From Bacteroidia bacterium (GTDB taxonomy: Bacteria; Bacteroidota; Bacteroidia; B-17B0; Aurantibacillaceae): a stretch of 64,000 bases of DNA. Both the position numbers and the translations under genes were made by a program. Location of the stretch: positions 496,001 through 560,000 of the forward strand of contig JAEUTO010000006.1 in NCBI GenBank assembly GCA_016787785.1. The letters are read 5' to 3'. Shown piece after piece: positions 33,905 to 42,922 of this stretch. Under the pieces are notes generated by a model. That model was not told the DNA's origin. It saw nothing but the letters and a program-made list of their open reading frames with translations, and searched no databases. Numbering within the stretch: the first letter of the stretch is position 1; every line of letters starts with the position of its first letter.

Positions 33905-35572
33905 ATGAGTAATGCAAAAGAAACGCCCCGCCAAAAAATGATAGGCATGATGTATCTCGTACTCACCTGTCTTCTTGCTTTAAATGTTACCAAAGAAGTA
34001 TTGCAGGGATTTGTTACCATTAACGAGAGCATTGAAACTACCAATTCAAATTTTACAGCCAACACACAAAAAATGCTGAATTCACTGCAGGATGCTATCA
34101 CCAATGGAAAAAATGAAGCAAAGCCATATTATGCAAAAGCAAAAGAAGTTACACAATTATCACAAAAAACATTTGACTACATAACTACACTAAAACAAAA
34201 CATACAGCAGTATACCGAAAATGTTAAAGGAGCAGATACCATGAAGTTAGCGCGGATTGAAAAGCTTGATGATTACGACAAGCCTACTTATTTATTAATT
34301 GGGCCTGACGAGACCAAACCGGCCGATACAAAATATTCGGCAAAGGAATTACGTAGAAATATTACAACCTTAACCACCGAGCTCAATAAAATGATAGATG
34401 AGATGAAGGATAAAAAAGGAACAATGTTGCCAACGGAAGATTACCAGATCTTAAAAGAAAAAATAAAATTATTTACACCGCATGATAATTTTAAAGATAA
34501 AGAAGGAAAGGCGATCAGTTGGGAAATAAAGAATTTTTACAATATGCCTCTGGCCGGCGTTATCACTAATCTTTCAAAAATGCAAAGTGATATACGTAAT
34601 ATTGAATCAGAGATGGTTACAACGTTTGCCGGAGCTGCAGGTAAGCTAACAATTAAATTTGATGTGTTACAAGCGCGAATAGTTCCGGTGAGCCAGTATG
34701 TGCAATCAGGATCACCATATTCAGCTGATGTTTTTTTAACAGCTTCTTCAACAAAATTTAATGCAGATAATATGCAATTCATTTTAGGAGATGTTGATAC
34801 TACAACGGGTAAATTAAGCGAGGGTGCAATTGCATTACCTATTGATAACGGCACAGGAAAGATAAATATACCAACAAGTGGTGCCGGGCATAAAGAGATC
34901 AAAGGCTGGATAAAGCTTAAAGGATTAGATGGTTTGTACAAATATTATCGGTACGAAAATGAATATGTTGTAGCCAATGCCGCAGTGGCGGTTAGTCCGG
35001 ATAAAATGAATGTTTTTTATATTGGGGTTGATAATCCATTAACGGTTTCCGCAGCGGGTGTGGCGCCAACAGATCTTGTGGTAAATGTGAGTGGTTGTGG
35101 GGCAAGTATTGCAAATAACGGTAACGGAAAATACACTACCAAAGCAAGCAGCACTGGTACCTGTATCGTTACCGTTATGGCAAAAACACCAAACGGTTTA
35201 AAACAGCAGGGCGCACCACAATTTTTTAGGGTGAAGCGTTTTCCTAATCCGCCCTTAAAAGTGGCTGGTAAAAGCACCTATGGCACAATTGAGATGAAAT
35301 TGAACGACGCTAAAAATATAAATGTTTTAGGTGTAGATAACGCCGGCTTTGATTTTGTGGCACAATTTAAAATGGAAAAATTTAATATGTGTGTTGTTAA
35401 TGCTTCCGGCATCAGTCAACCGTTCCCATGTTCCGGTTATGCTTTATCTCCGGCGGCCAAAGATGCCTTAACGAGGTTAAGGGTTGGTAATAAGATCTAC
35501 TTTGAAGATATCAAAGTTCAGGCTCCTGATGGACCAAGAGATTTTTCTGCAATAAAAGTGGTGGTTAAATAG
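33905..35572 (+). CDS. gldM: GldM-family type IX secretion / gliding motor protein
   Basis: The 555-residue protein has the GldM N terminus: a PRQKMIGMMYLVLTCLLALN membrane helix (about 8-32) that threads the GldL ring, then a long periplasmic part with helical bundles (to about residue 225) and beta domains (D2-D4), ending near DFSAIKVVVK. GldLM is the proton-driven motor of T9SS and gliding. Its usual neighbours gldK, gldL and gldN are missing on both sides, so this is either a stand-alone paralogue or a dispersed locus. It is followed by a good terminator. Confidence 0.9.
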   Translation: MSNAKETPRQKMIGMMYLVLTCLLALNVTKEVLQGFVTINESIETTNSNFTANTQKMLNSLQDAITNGKNEAKPYYAKAKEVTQLSQKTFDYITTLKQNIQQYTENVKGADTMKLARIEKLDDYDKPTYLLIGPDETKPADTKYSAKELRRNITTLTTELNKMIDEMKDKKGTMLPTEDYQILKEKIKLFTPHDNFKDKEGKAISWEIKNFYNMPLAGVITNLSKMQSDIRNIESEMVTTFAGAAGKLTIKFDVLQARIVPVSQYVQSGSPYSADVFLTASSTKFNADNMQFILGDVDTTTGKLSEGAIALPIDNGTGKINIPTSGAGHKEIKGWIKLKGLDGLYKYYRYENEYVVANAAVAVSPDKMNVFYIGVDNPLTVSAAGVAPTDLVVNVSGCGASIANNGNGKYTTKASSTGTCIVTVMAKTPNGLKQQGAPQFFRVKRFPNPPLKVAGKSTYGTIEMKLNDAKNINVLGVDNAGFDFVAQFKMEKFNMCVVNASGISQPFPCSGYALSPAAKDALTRLRVGNKIYFEDIKVQAPDGPRDFSAIKVVVK

Positions 35573-35597
35573 GTTTTAAACAACCGCCTGTGTTCAA

Positions 35598-35634
35598 AAA
35601 TGCGTTGCTAAGGGGGCAACGCATTTCCGTTTTT
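35598..35634 (+). terminator. Intrinsic terminator after gldM
   Basis: AAATGCGTTGC (35598-35608) pairs with GCAACGCATTT (35616-35626) around a 7-nt loop, followed by CCG and five T. Confidence 0.8.
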
Positions 35635-35649
35635 ACTAGTTTAGTATGA

Positions 35650-36678
35650 ATGAAAACAGTAAAAGTTTATACACAGGAAGACGTTCTTAAACTCACCCGC
35701 AAACGCAGTGGCGAATTAAAAGTTGGCGAGGTAGTTGATGCTACAAAAAAAGATTGGAAAACTGATCTTGAAAAAAGTTCGGCTAAATTTGTGATAGTTG
35801 GTATACCCGAAGATATTGGTGTGCGTGCCAATTACGGAAGGGCAGGAGCAAGCAGCGCTTTTAAACCGGCCATTGAAAGTTTTTTAATGCAGCAAAGCAA
35901 TTCTTTTTTAAATGCAAAAAATGTTTTTGTTTTGGGCGAAGTGTTTGTTGACGACCTGATGGAAAAAGCCTTAATGTACGAAGCGAAGGATAAGAACGAT
36001 ATGGTACACCTGAGGCAGTTAGTGGCTTTGGTGGATGAAAAAGTAAGCGACGTAATTAAGACCATTATTGAATTAAAAAAAGTACCCATTATTATTGGCG
36101 GTGGCCATAACAATTCTTATGGCAACGCCGCAGGCGCTTTTCATGCGTTGAATAAAAAAATAAATGTTATTAATTGCGACCCGCATTTGGATTTTAGGCA
36201 ACTGGAAGGAAGACACAGTGGTAACGGTTTTAGTTATGCTTTTAAAAATGGTTTCATAAACAAGTACGCTGTTTTTGCGATGCACGAACAATACAATAGT
36301 AAAATTGCGCTAGAACAATTTAAAAATAATCCTCAACAACTTTTTTATAATACTTACGAATCTGTTTTTGTGCGCGAAGAAATAGATTTTACTTCTGCTT
36401 TAAAACAATGTATAGGTTTTGTAAAGAATGATCTGTGTGGTGTAGAGTTAGATCTTGATGCCATTACCAACGTACCTGCCAGCGCTAAGACAAGCAGCGG
36501 CATCTCTCCCATACAAGCCAGGCAATATGCTTTTAATTGCGCTAAACATTTAAATGCCCTTTATTTTCACATTGCAGAAGGTGCTCCCGTGCTATCTCAC
36601 ATTAAAGCCGATAACAAAACCGGTAAATTAATCGCTTATTTAATGAGCGATTTTATTAAGGGATTTGAAGCGAAGTAA
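35650..36678 (+). CDS. Arginase/formimidoylglutamase-family hydrolase
   Basis: The 342-residue ureohydrolase carries the binuclear manganese motifs in order: GGGH (His153), CDPHLD (Asp177, His179, Asp181, in place of the usual DAHxD), RHSGNGF (189-194) and ELDLDAI (Asp268, Asp270). An N-terminal extension includes VGIPEDIGVRANYGRAGA. The second motif starts NCDPH instead of DAH; this is common in the HutG-like branch found in Bacteroidota. Its substrate may be formimidoylglutamate or arginine; no hut genes are near. Confidence 0.85.
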   Translation: MKTVKVYTQEDVLKLTRKRSGELKVGEVVDATKKDWKTDLEKSSAKFVIVGIPEDIGVRANYGRAGASSAFKPAIESFLMQQSNSFLNAKNVFVLGEVFVDDLMEKALMYEAKDKNDMVHLRQLVALVDEKVSDVIKTIIELKKVPIIIGGGHNNSYGNAAGAFHALNKKINVINCDPHLDFRQLEGRHSGNGFSYAFKNGFINKYAVFAMHEQYNSKIALEQFKNNPQQLFYNTYESVFVREEIDFTSALKQCIGFVKNDLCGVELDLDAITNVPASAKTSSGISPIQARQYAFNCAKHLNALYFHIAEGAPVLSHIKADNKTGKLIAYLMSDFIKGFEAK

Positions 36679-36710
36679 GAAGGACGCACGGATATTCAAT
36701 CAGTGTATAT

Positions 36711-37427
36711 CTACCAAATCCCAAACTGTTCATTGATCATGCTCTTGAACCATTTTTCTTTGCCGTATTGTTTTTCCATCTGGGCTTTTAGTTCGGGGAT
36801 GGTATAGATCTTTTTCTTTTTTGGTAAAATAAAAGTGGCGGGTACAGGATTAATTACCTCTACTTTTTTTGCAAAATAAACCACACCGCCATCTTCTGTA
36901 GCTAAACCTAAAATTGTGCCCGGTAAGCCATTAAAACTCTCAGGGCCGGTTGATGGTGTAATATCGTAACTGAACCAGGCATAAATGCGGGTACTGTCGT
37001 TTGCCTGCCACACGGCTTTTCTGCAAGCATAACCAGCAATTTTACGGCTGCTCTCGGTTATTTGCCATTGGCGTTTAAATAAACTGTCGGTTAAATGTAA
37101 TTCCTCACCCCAAATGGTTTTTATTAAATAACGTGTATGTGAATTGTAGTTTTGTAATACCGTATTTTTTGAGGTGGCCCAGCTTAAATTTTCTTTCAAC
37201 TCGCTTTCCTGTGGTTTAAAGATGGAGATGGTATCGGTAACAAACAATTCAAAATAATCTATTTTTATTTTGTCTTCTTCTTTCAACCAATTTTCTACAT
37301 TGCCTTTAAGCTTTTTGTAAAGATTGGTTTTGCGCTCAAAGGTTATTTTTGCTGAGCTGATCTGTGCATTTACCAAAATAAAAGTAAAGCTTAAAACCAC
37401 TACCAGTATTATTTTTTTAATAGTCAT
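36711..37427 (-). CDS. GLPGLI-family protein
   Basis: The 238-residue exported protein (signal peptide ending FILVNAQ) contains the family motif GPESFNGLPGTILGL, and a preceding ITESSRKIAGYACRKAVWQA, both standard for TIGR01200. Function is unknown. In Bacteroidota these proteins commonly sit beside TonB-receptor-like barrels, as here: the start overlaps the barrel gene by 11 nt, so they are co-translated. It probably acts in the periplasm or at the outer membrane. Confidence 0.93.
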   Translation of the reverse strand: MTIKKIILVVVLSFTFILVNAQISSAKITFERKTNLYKKLKGNVENWLKEEDKIKIDYFELFVTDTISIFKPQESELKENLSWATSKNTVLQNYNSHTRYLIKTIWGEELHLTDSLFKRQWQITESSRKIAGYACRKAVWQANDSTRIYAWFSYDITPSTGPESFNGLPGTILGLATEDGGVVYFAKKVEVINPVPATFILPKKKKIYTIPELKAQMEKQYGKEKWFKSMINEQFGIW

Positions 37428-40143
37428 CTTCTTCGTCCTCCTTTTTCTTCACGCTATTAAATTTAAAAATAACTCTCGCTAAAAAATAACGACGAATGAT
37501 CTGCGTTTTAGTATCGATGATCTTATTAGTAACAACCTCGCGTTGGTTGCTAATGTTTTGGTTTAAAATATCATTTGCTTCCGCAGAAACAATTAAATTT
37601 TCGTTCTTTAGAAATGTTTTACTTAACGCCGCGTTTAAAATAAAATAATTAAGGTTGTAGCCAACAGCCCGGTTGCCATTATTTACATAGTTACCCGTGG
37701 TGTTTATTTTAAATTTTTTTGGCAGCTTAACGGTAATGTTTCCATCAAAACCGTAGGTGTAATAAGATTTTAGCGAAGAGGCAATTGTTTGCTTTGGAAC
37801 ATTGTAACTGTAATTTGCTACTAATGTAATGTCTAAGATCTCTGTTTGTTTTTCAACGCCAAAGTTTGGCGATACATCAAACACCTGAGTTATATTTTTT
37901 TGATCGTTTACGTAGGAAATATTGTTGTTAAAGCTGGCGCTCATATTTGTATTTATTTTAAAAAAACGATTAAAAACAGTCATTGCGCCGCCACACCAGA
38001 GGCTTGTATAATAATTTCCATTAATATTTATAGGTGTAGTTATTGATTTTCCCTGGTCATCAAAGGTGGTGGTTTCGTTTATTTCATTTGATACGATGTT
38101 ATAATTTGCACCTGAATAAAAATGTCTGTCGCTTATACCTTTGTAGGTATAATAGTTAACATTTACGTTATGATTAAACTGGGGTTTTATGTTTGGATTA
38201 CCAATAGTAATTCGGTTTGGGTCGGTATTATCAACTACGGGTTGCATTTGCTGCAGATCTGGCGGTTGTGCATTGGAAAGATACATAGCGCTTAAATTAG
38301 AGCTTTGGCTAATGCGATAATTAAAGGTAGCTGCCGGTAAAATATTGGTAAAGGTTTGGCTTAATTTTTGACCTTTGGTGACGTTAATATTTTCCTGATA
38401 GATACTTCTGTAAGCTGCCTGCAATCCAATTCGGTATTTTTTTACTTCGTAAACTAATTTAGTACTTAACTTATTTGTCAATCGAAAATTTTTAAAATCA
38501 TTGCTTTGCGTAAGGTTAAGGTTATCATAACCCTGGCCGTTAAAATCCAGAGTAGTTCTGTTATTATTGTTTTTGTTATAGTTATAGCTATACGTTATTT
38601 CGGTTTTAAATTTTTTTGTCAGGGGCTCTGTATAGACGATAGAAGCAGCGTGTTCTTCTTTATGATTTGTTTGTGTTCGTTTTTGCAGTAATGTAGAATC
38701 GGGTAACTGGTTTTGATAATAATTGAAATTGGTATTTAGGTTGGCGTTTGATCTTGAATCGTAATAAAATGGTTGATAGTTAATGGTGATATTTCTATCC
38801 TTTTTCATGAAATTTCTATTCAGCTTAAATAGAATGTTCGCATCGGTTGTTTCAGAATGGTTAGAATTTATTATTGTTGTTTGGCGCGTTAATTCGTTAT
38901 TCTGACTAATGAACTTATCGGTTTGCGAATTTGTATTATCGCCAACTGTATAATACAATTTTGGTTTCACGGTTAACTCGGTTAACGAATCTAATTTTTG
39001 GGTTAATCTAAAATTAAATTTATGAATCTGGTTTTTAGAAGTGTTACTGCGTATTTGTTGATTTGAGTAACTCGTATCTTGTAAAAAAAATTGCGTATTG
39101 GTTTCGCTGCCGCTTGTAAGTTGGTTTTGATTAAACGTGTAATCGGTATTTATTTTTGTATTTTTTCCATACTTATCATTAAAATAAAAGCCTGATTTTA
39201 ATGTTTGAGGTACTCCAGTGCCGTTACTATTTGTGGTCCATGAATTGGTTTCGGGATCATAGTTGTTTTGACTTTCATTACTCAAACCAAATTTATTCTC
39301 ATCTTCCCATCCAAATGCTTGTTTGGGTGTATTGGCAAACAGGCCAAATAATGACATTTTTTGTTGTTTTTTAAACTTATTAATCAACACATCATTTTCG
39401 TAAAATTTATTAAAATCACTTGCGCCTGTAATTTTTCCGAAATAACCTTTTTTTGAATCATCCTTTAGTTTAAGGTTTACCACCTTAACAGTTTCTTGCT
39501 GCGCATCGGGGTCTTCACTTTTCTTTTCATACACCTGAACATTGTCAACGGTATTGGCATTTAAGTTACGCGTGGCAATGGTTGGGTCGCTTCCAAAAAA
39601 TTCGTCACCATCTACTAAAACCTGATCTACCTGTTTGCCCTGTATGGTAATTTTTCCGTTCACATCTACTTTAACGCCGGGTAATTTTTTCAAGAGGTCT
39701 TCAACGGTAGCATTAGCCTGTGTTTTAAACGAATCGGCTGTAAATATCAATGTATCCCCTTTGTAATAACTTTTTTCTTTGTAAGCAAAAATTTCTACTT
39801 CGTTTAATACAACCGAGCGGGGCGGCAATACAACGTTTTTAAAATTAAATGCAGTATCTGTTTTGTTGGGAACAAGTAAATAGGTTTTGTCGCTAAAATT
39901 TGGATGAGCGATAATAACAATGTAAGTGTCTAATGGAATTTTAATAGGTTTAAAAAGGCCTTCTTTATTGGTACGGGTAAAATTTACCAGTGTTGAATCT
40001 TTGAACTTTACAGCCATTAAAAGCGCGTTTGGTAAGGTGCTTTTGGAAGTTGTGTCATTGATGTTTCCCCAGAGCCTTATGTTTTGGGCTTTGGCAAAAG
40101 AGAAAATAAATAAGAAAAAAAGTAGGGATAACCTTTTTTTCAT
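37417..40143 (-). CDS. TonB-receptor-type outer membrane beta-barrel protein
   Basis: The 908-residue protein has a signal peptide (MKKRLSLLFFLFIFSFAKAQ), a carboxypeptidase-regulatory-like N-terminal domain, then a plug domain (EDLLKKLPGVKVDVNGKITI, QVLVDGDEFFGSDP) and a long barrel of the OMP_b-brl_3 type to the C terminus. No TonB box is obvious, so export or uptake is not settled. The ATG at 40143 is chosen; an in-frame upstream extension precedes the signal peptide and is unlikely. Operon with the GLPGLI gene. Confidence 0.9.
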   Translation of the reverse strand: MKKRLSLLFFLFIFSFAKAQNIRLWGNINDTTSKSTLPNALLMAVKFKDSTLVNFTRTNKEGLFKPIKIPLDTYIVIIAHPNFSDKTYLLVPNKTDTAFNFKNVVLPPRSVVLNEVEIFAYKEKSYYKGDTLIFTADSFKTQANATVEDLLKKLPGVKVDVNGKITIQGKQVDQVLVDGDEFFGSDPTIATRNLNANTVDNVQVYEKKSEDPDAQQETVKVVNLKLKDDSKKGYFGKITGASDFNKFYENDVLINKFKKQQKMSLFGLFANTPKQAFGWEDENKFGLSNESQNNYDPETNSWTTNSNGTGVPQTLKSGFYFNDKYGKNTKINTDYTFNQNQLTSGSETNTQFFLQDTSYSNQQIRSNTSKNQIHKFNFRLTQKLDSLTELTVKPKLYYTVGDNTNSQTDKFISQNNELTRQTTIINSNHSETTDANILFKLNRNFMKKDRNITINYQPFYYDSRSNANLNTNFNYYQNQLPDSTLLQKRTQTNHKEEHAASIVYTEPLTKKFKTEITYSYNYNKNNNNRTTLDFNGQGYDNLNLTQSNDFKNFRLTNKLSTKLVYEVKKYRIGLQAAYRSIYQENINVTKGQKLSQTFTNILPAATFNYRISQSSNLSAMYLSNAQPPDLQQMQPVVDNTDPNRITIGNPNIKPQFNHNVNVNYYTYKGISDRHFYSGANYNIVSNEINETTTFDDQGKSITTPININGNYYTSLWCGGAMTVFNRFFKINTNMSASFNNNISYVNDQKNITQVFDVSPNFGVEKQTEILDITLVANYSYNVPKQTIASSLKSYYTYGFDGNITVKLPKKFKINTTGNYVNNGNRAVGYNLNYFILNAALSKTFLKNENLIVSAEANDILNQNISNQREVVTNKIIDTKTQIIRRYFLARVIFKFNSVKKKEDEEDDY

Positions 40144-40235
40144 GTCAGGGTTTTGGGGTATAATGCAAAGATTGAAAAAGGTCACAATTAAACCAGTTAA
40201 TGACTTGTTAATAAGGATATATTAACCTTTTTTGG

Positions 40236-40266
40236 GTTTTGCGAAGCAAAATGGAGTTCAGAAAAC
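40236..40266 (-). repeat. Short dispersed repeat, copy 2
   Basis: Inverse copy of the repeat at 1120-1151; on the plus strand its hairpin core is TTTTGCGAAGCAAAA. The flanking GGGTTTT and AAAACCC (about 40235-40269) form an outer stem. Confidence 0.65.
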
Positions 40267-40297
40267 CCCTGACACTTCTTGACGACACTAGTGCGGA

Positions 40298-40329
40298 TTT
40301 GCAATCCCTGCTTGGTTTCCGTAACTTTA
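40298..40329 (+). promoter_or_regulatory. Predicted promoter of Sua5-family gene
   Basis: TTTG at 40298-40301, a 20-nt spacer and TAACTTTA at 40322-40329 match the Bacteroidota -33/-7 layout with one change. The -7 box ends 4 nt before the ATG, giving a near-leaderless transcript. Confidence 0.55.
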
Positions 40330-40333
40330 CAAT

Positions 40334-40957
40334 ATGTTACTAAGAATAAACGATAAGAATATCCCGGCTACTACGATCGCGCAAATTGTAAAATGTTTAA
40401 AAGAAGGCGGTATCATTATTTATCCAACAGATTCTGTTTACGCCCTTGGTTGCGATATTACACAACAAAAAGCCGTAGAAAGGATCTGTAAATTAAAAGG
40501 CATTAAACCTGAGAAATCTAATTTCTCTTTTGTGTGTTCGGATCTTAGCCATTTATCTGAATTTACAAAACCAATTCCTAATCATATTTTCAGGATCATG
40601 AAAAAGGCATTGCCGGGTCCTTACACTTTTATTTTGGAATCGAATAAAAATGTACCAAAACTCTTGAAACAAAATAAAGATACTATTGGTATAAGGGTGC
40701 CCGATAATGCGATCTGCAAAGAAATTGTAGAGCAGTTGGGCAATCCAATTATATCAACCAGTTTGCACGATACAAGCGATGATATCCTCGAATATTTTTC
40801 AGATCCGGAAGTGATCCATAACGAGTACCAGGACAAAGTGGATATAGTTGTGGATGGTGGTTTCGGAAATATTTACGCCTCAACAGTGATTGATTGTAGT
40901 GGTGATGAAATTGTTGTGCTAAGAGAAGGATTGGGGAGTTTGGATGTGCTTAATTGA
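40334..40957 (+). CDS. Sua5/YciO/YrdC-family protein (threonylcarbamoyl-AMP synthase-like)
   Basis: The 207-residue protein has the family signature GGIIIYPTDSVYALGCD, then ICKLKGIKPEKSNFSFVCSD, LPGPYTFILE and IGIRVPDN. The KPEKSNFSFVCSD segment is closer to YciO than to TsaC (KRP..P). TsaC makes threonylcarbamoyl-AMP for tRNA t6A; YciO may do so weakly or have another role. It is monocistronic, followed by palindromic element copy C. Confidence 0.88.
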   Translation: MLLRINDKNIPATTIAQIVKCLKEGGIIIYPTDSVYALGCDITQQKAVERICKLKGIKPEKSNFSFVCSDLSHLSEFTKPIPNHIFRIMKKALPGPYTFILESNKNVPKLLKQNKDTIGIRVPDNAICKEIVEQLGNPIISTSLHDTSDDILEYFSDPEVIHNEYQDKVDIVVDGGFGNIYASTVIDCSGDEIVVLREGLGSLDVLN

Positions 40958-40967
40958 CACGTAATTT

Positions 40968-41123
40968 TTAACCACATAGGCACATAGAAAAAGCATAAGC
41001 AAATCGCCTATTCAATAGTTACACAAAGTTTTCTTCGCGAAGCGAAGAAAATCTATGTTTCCTTGTTGTAAAATAAAATTTATAAGTACTTAAGATCAAA
41101 AACCTATGTGTCTATGTGGTTTA
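40968..41123. repeat. Palindromic intergenic element, copy C (best preserved)
   Basis: Terminal inverted repeats TTAACCACATAGGCACATAG (40968-40987) and CTATGTGTCTATGTGGTTTA (41104-41123) pair at 18 of 20 positions. A central hairpin TTTTCTTCGC-GAA-GCGAAGAAAA (41029-41051) follows the same geometry as copy B. The element fills the gap between two convergent genes. Confidence 0.85.
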
Positions 41124-41133
41124 TTTTTGACGG

Positions 41134-41553
41134 TCAATTCTTCAAAAAATAATTTAATGCCAGTTTATAACCCTTTAAACCAAGGCCACTAACGCTGCCC
41201 ACACATTTTGCACCTAAGTAAGAAACGTGTCTGAAATCTTCGCGCGCAAAAATATTAGAGATGTGCACCTCCAATACAGGCGTTTTTATTGCAGCAACAG
41301 CGTCGGCGAGTGCAACTGAAGTGTGCGTATAAGCACCGGCATTTAAAATTATACCGTCAAATGTAAAACCAAGTTCGTGTAGTTTATTAATTAATTCTCC
41401 TTCTACGTTACTTTGAAAATAAACGATCTCCACCTTTGGGTAGTGGCTTTGCAGGTCTTTTAAAAACTCATCAAAATTTAAATTGCCATACACTTCCGGC
41501 TCTCTTTTTCCTAATAAATTTAAATTTGGTCCGTTAATAATTGCTATCTTCAT
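41134..41553 (-). CDS. aroQ: Type II 3-dehydroquinate dehydratase
   Basis: AroQ forms 3-dehydroshikimate in aromatic amino acid biosynthesis. The 139-residue protein starts IAIINGPNLNLLGKREPEVYG (Tyr22 catalytic, with the flexible loop arginine), followed by NAGAYTHTSVALADA (Asn71) and EVHISNIFAREDFRH (His97, Arg108). The length is normal. Its ATG lies 3 nt from the ATG of the divergent gene at 41557. Confidence 0.96.
   Translation of the reverse strand: MKIAIINGPNLNLLGKREPEVYGNLNFDEFLKDLQSHYPKVEIVYFQSNVEGELINKLHELGFTFDGIILNAGAYTHTSVALADAVAAIKTPVLEVHISNIFAREDFRHVSYLGAKCVGSVSGLGLKGYKLALNYFLKN
41521..41528 (+). promoter_or_regulatory. Predicted -7 box inside aroQ
   Basis: TAAATTTG (exact TAnnTTTG) 28 nt before ATG 41557 lies within the aroQ 5' coding region. 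Confidence 0.4.
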
Positions 41554-41556
41554 GGT

Positions 41557-42003
41557 ATGAAATTAATAAACTTATTTATTATATCCATAAAAAATCATCC
41601 TGGCTTTTCTTTCGCGATCGCGCTCCTGTTTCTTTCTTTTTCTGCTTCGTCACAAACTCCTAGACTTAAGAATGAGGTCGCTTACAACCTTGGAGCAACC
41701 TTTATTGGCGGCCAAAAGAATGTGGCTGTTAAAGATAAGGCTAGTCTTGTATTTTACACCAAAAGCAAAACAGCTAAATGTTTTACAAAATGTAATTTTA
41801 TTGATCTTAAATACAGCGCCAAAAAAACAAAATTTAAATTTACAAAGGTAACGCCCGGCGATGTGCCTTGCCCAGACCATTTACTCGGCATTGAAGAAGA
41901 CCTTAAAGAAAATTTCCAAAAAATAACCTGTTACTTTTTGAAAGAAAATAAGATCTATTTTTTAAATAAGAAAGACACAGTGCTGATCTTTTATGAGCAA
42001 TAA
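41557..42003 (+). CDS. HslJ/META-like small exported protein
   Basis: The 148-residue protein has an export signal (ending FSASSQ) and a domain resembling META/HslJ: CFTKCNFIDLKYSAKKTKF, TPGDVPCPDHLLGIEEDLKENF and a final ENKIYFLNKKDTVLIFYE. The CN, CP and terminal LxLxxxxxxLxF pattern fit that family, but the match is from reading only. It overlaps xerD by 11 nt, so they are translated in series. Confidence 0.7.
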   Translation: MKLINLFIISIKNHPGFSFAIALLFLSFSASSQTPRLKNEVAYNLGATFIGGQKNVAVKDKASLVFYTKSKTAKCFTKCNFIDLKYSAKKTKFKFTKVTPGDVPCPDHLLGIEEDLKENFQKITCYFLKENKIYFLNKKDTVLIFYEQ

Positions 42004-42904
42004 CTGGAGTGGTTTTTATATACGATTTAAGCAGTATTTGCAATTAGAGCGTTCACTCTCCAAAAATTCAATTGAAGCGTATGCCGACGATCTTAAAAAA
42101 TTACAGAACTACTCTGATCTTTTTTTAGACGGCCAAACACCGGATAAATTCTCGTTCAAACAACTTCAAAATTTTATAGAGTGGATAGCGACATTGGGTT
42201 TTTCTGCTTCCACGCAAGGCCGTGTTGTTTCGGGAATAAAAACATTCTACAAATTTTTGTTACTAGAGAACGATATTAAACAAAGTCCGGCCGAACTTTT
42301 AGAGACACCCAAAATTCCAAGAAAATTACCGGTTTTTCTTACTATAGAAGAAATTGATAAAATGTTGGCCGGTATCGATCGTAGCACGCCCGAAGGTGAA
42401 AGGAATTACAGTATGCTCGAAACCCTTTACAGTTGTGGTTTAAGGGTAAGCGAACTTACGGCTTTAAGAATTACCGATCTGCATTTGAATGAAAATTATA
42501 TTAAAGTGGTTGGTAAAGGCAATAAAGAAAGGCTAATACCAATTGGTAGAAATGCGGTTAAACTGATTAAGAGTTATATTTCATCTACCCGCTCACAAAT
42601 ACAGCCAAAAAAAGGTTCGGAAGATATTTTGTATTTGAACAGGAGGGGAGCCATGCTTACGCGGGTAATGGTATTTTACATTATCAAAGACCTGGCAAAA
42701 AAGGCGGGTATAAAAAAAATACTTAGTCCGCACAGTTTCAGGCATTCGTTTGCCACTCATTTGGTGGAGGGCGGAGCCGATCTTAGAGCTGTGCAGGAAA
42801 TGCTGGGACACGAAAGTATAACCACAACAGAAATTTATACCCATTTGGACAGGCAATTTTTAAGAGATAATATCTTAAGTTATCATCCAAGGAACAAAAA
42901 ATAA
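41993..42904 (+). CDS. xerD: Tyrosine recombinase XerC/XerD
   Basis: The 303-residue recombinase has an N-terminal SAM-like core-binding domain (about 1-100) and a catalytic domain with all residues in place: Arg151 (CGLRVSEL), Lys175 (GKGNKER), His247 and Arg250 (HSFRH), His273 (LGHES) and the nucleophile Tyr282 (IYTH). It resolves chromosome dimers at dif. No integrated element, att site or phage gene is adjacent, so a housekeeping role is more likely than an integrase role. XerC versus XerD cannot be separated with certainty. Confidence 0.93.
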   Translation: MSNNWSGFYIRFKQYLQLERSLSKNSIEAYADDLKKLQNYSDLFLDGQTPDKFSFKQLQNFIEWIATLGFSASTQGRVVSGIKTFYKFLLLENDIKQSPAELLETPKIPRKLPVFLTIEEIDKMLAGIDRSTPEGERNYSMLETLYSCGLRVSELTALRITDLHLNENYIKVVGKGNKERLIPIGRNAVKLIKSYISSTRSQIQPKKGSEDILYLNRRGAMLTRVMVFYIIKDLAKKAGIKKILSPHSFRHSFATHLVEGGADLRAVQEMLGHESITTTEIYTHLDRQFLRDNILSYHPRNKK

Positions 42905-42911
42905 TAAATTG

Positions 42912-42919
42912 TATTTTTA
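42912..42919 (+). promoter_or_regulatory. Predicted -7 box
   Basis: TATTTTTA (one change from TAnnTTTG) ends 3 nt before the ATG at 42923. Confidence 0.35.
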
Positions 42920-42922
42920 GAC

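Noticed and set aside
34537-34941. Minus-strand frame of 134 codons inside gldM
   Set aside because: Antisense shadow without signal, domain or promoter.
41993-42904. xerD as the integrase of a mobile element
   Set aside because: No att repeats, tRNA, phage or transfer genes adjoin it; chromosome dimer resolution is the better explanation.
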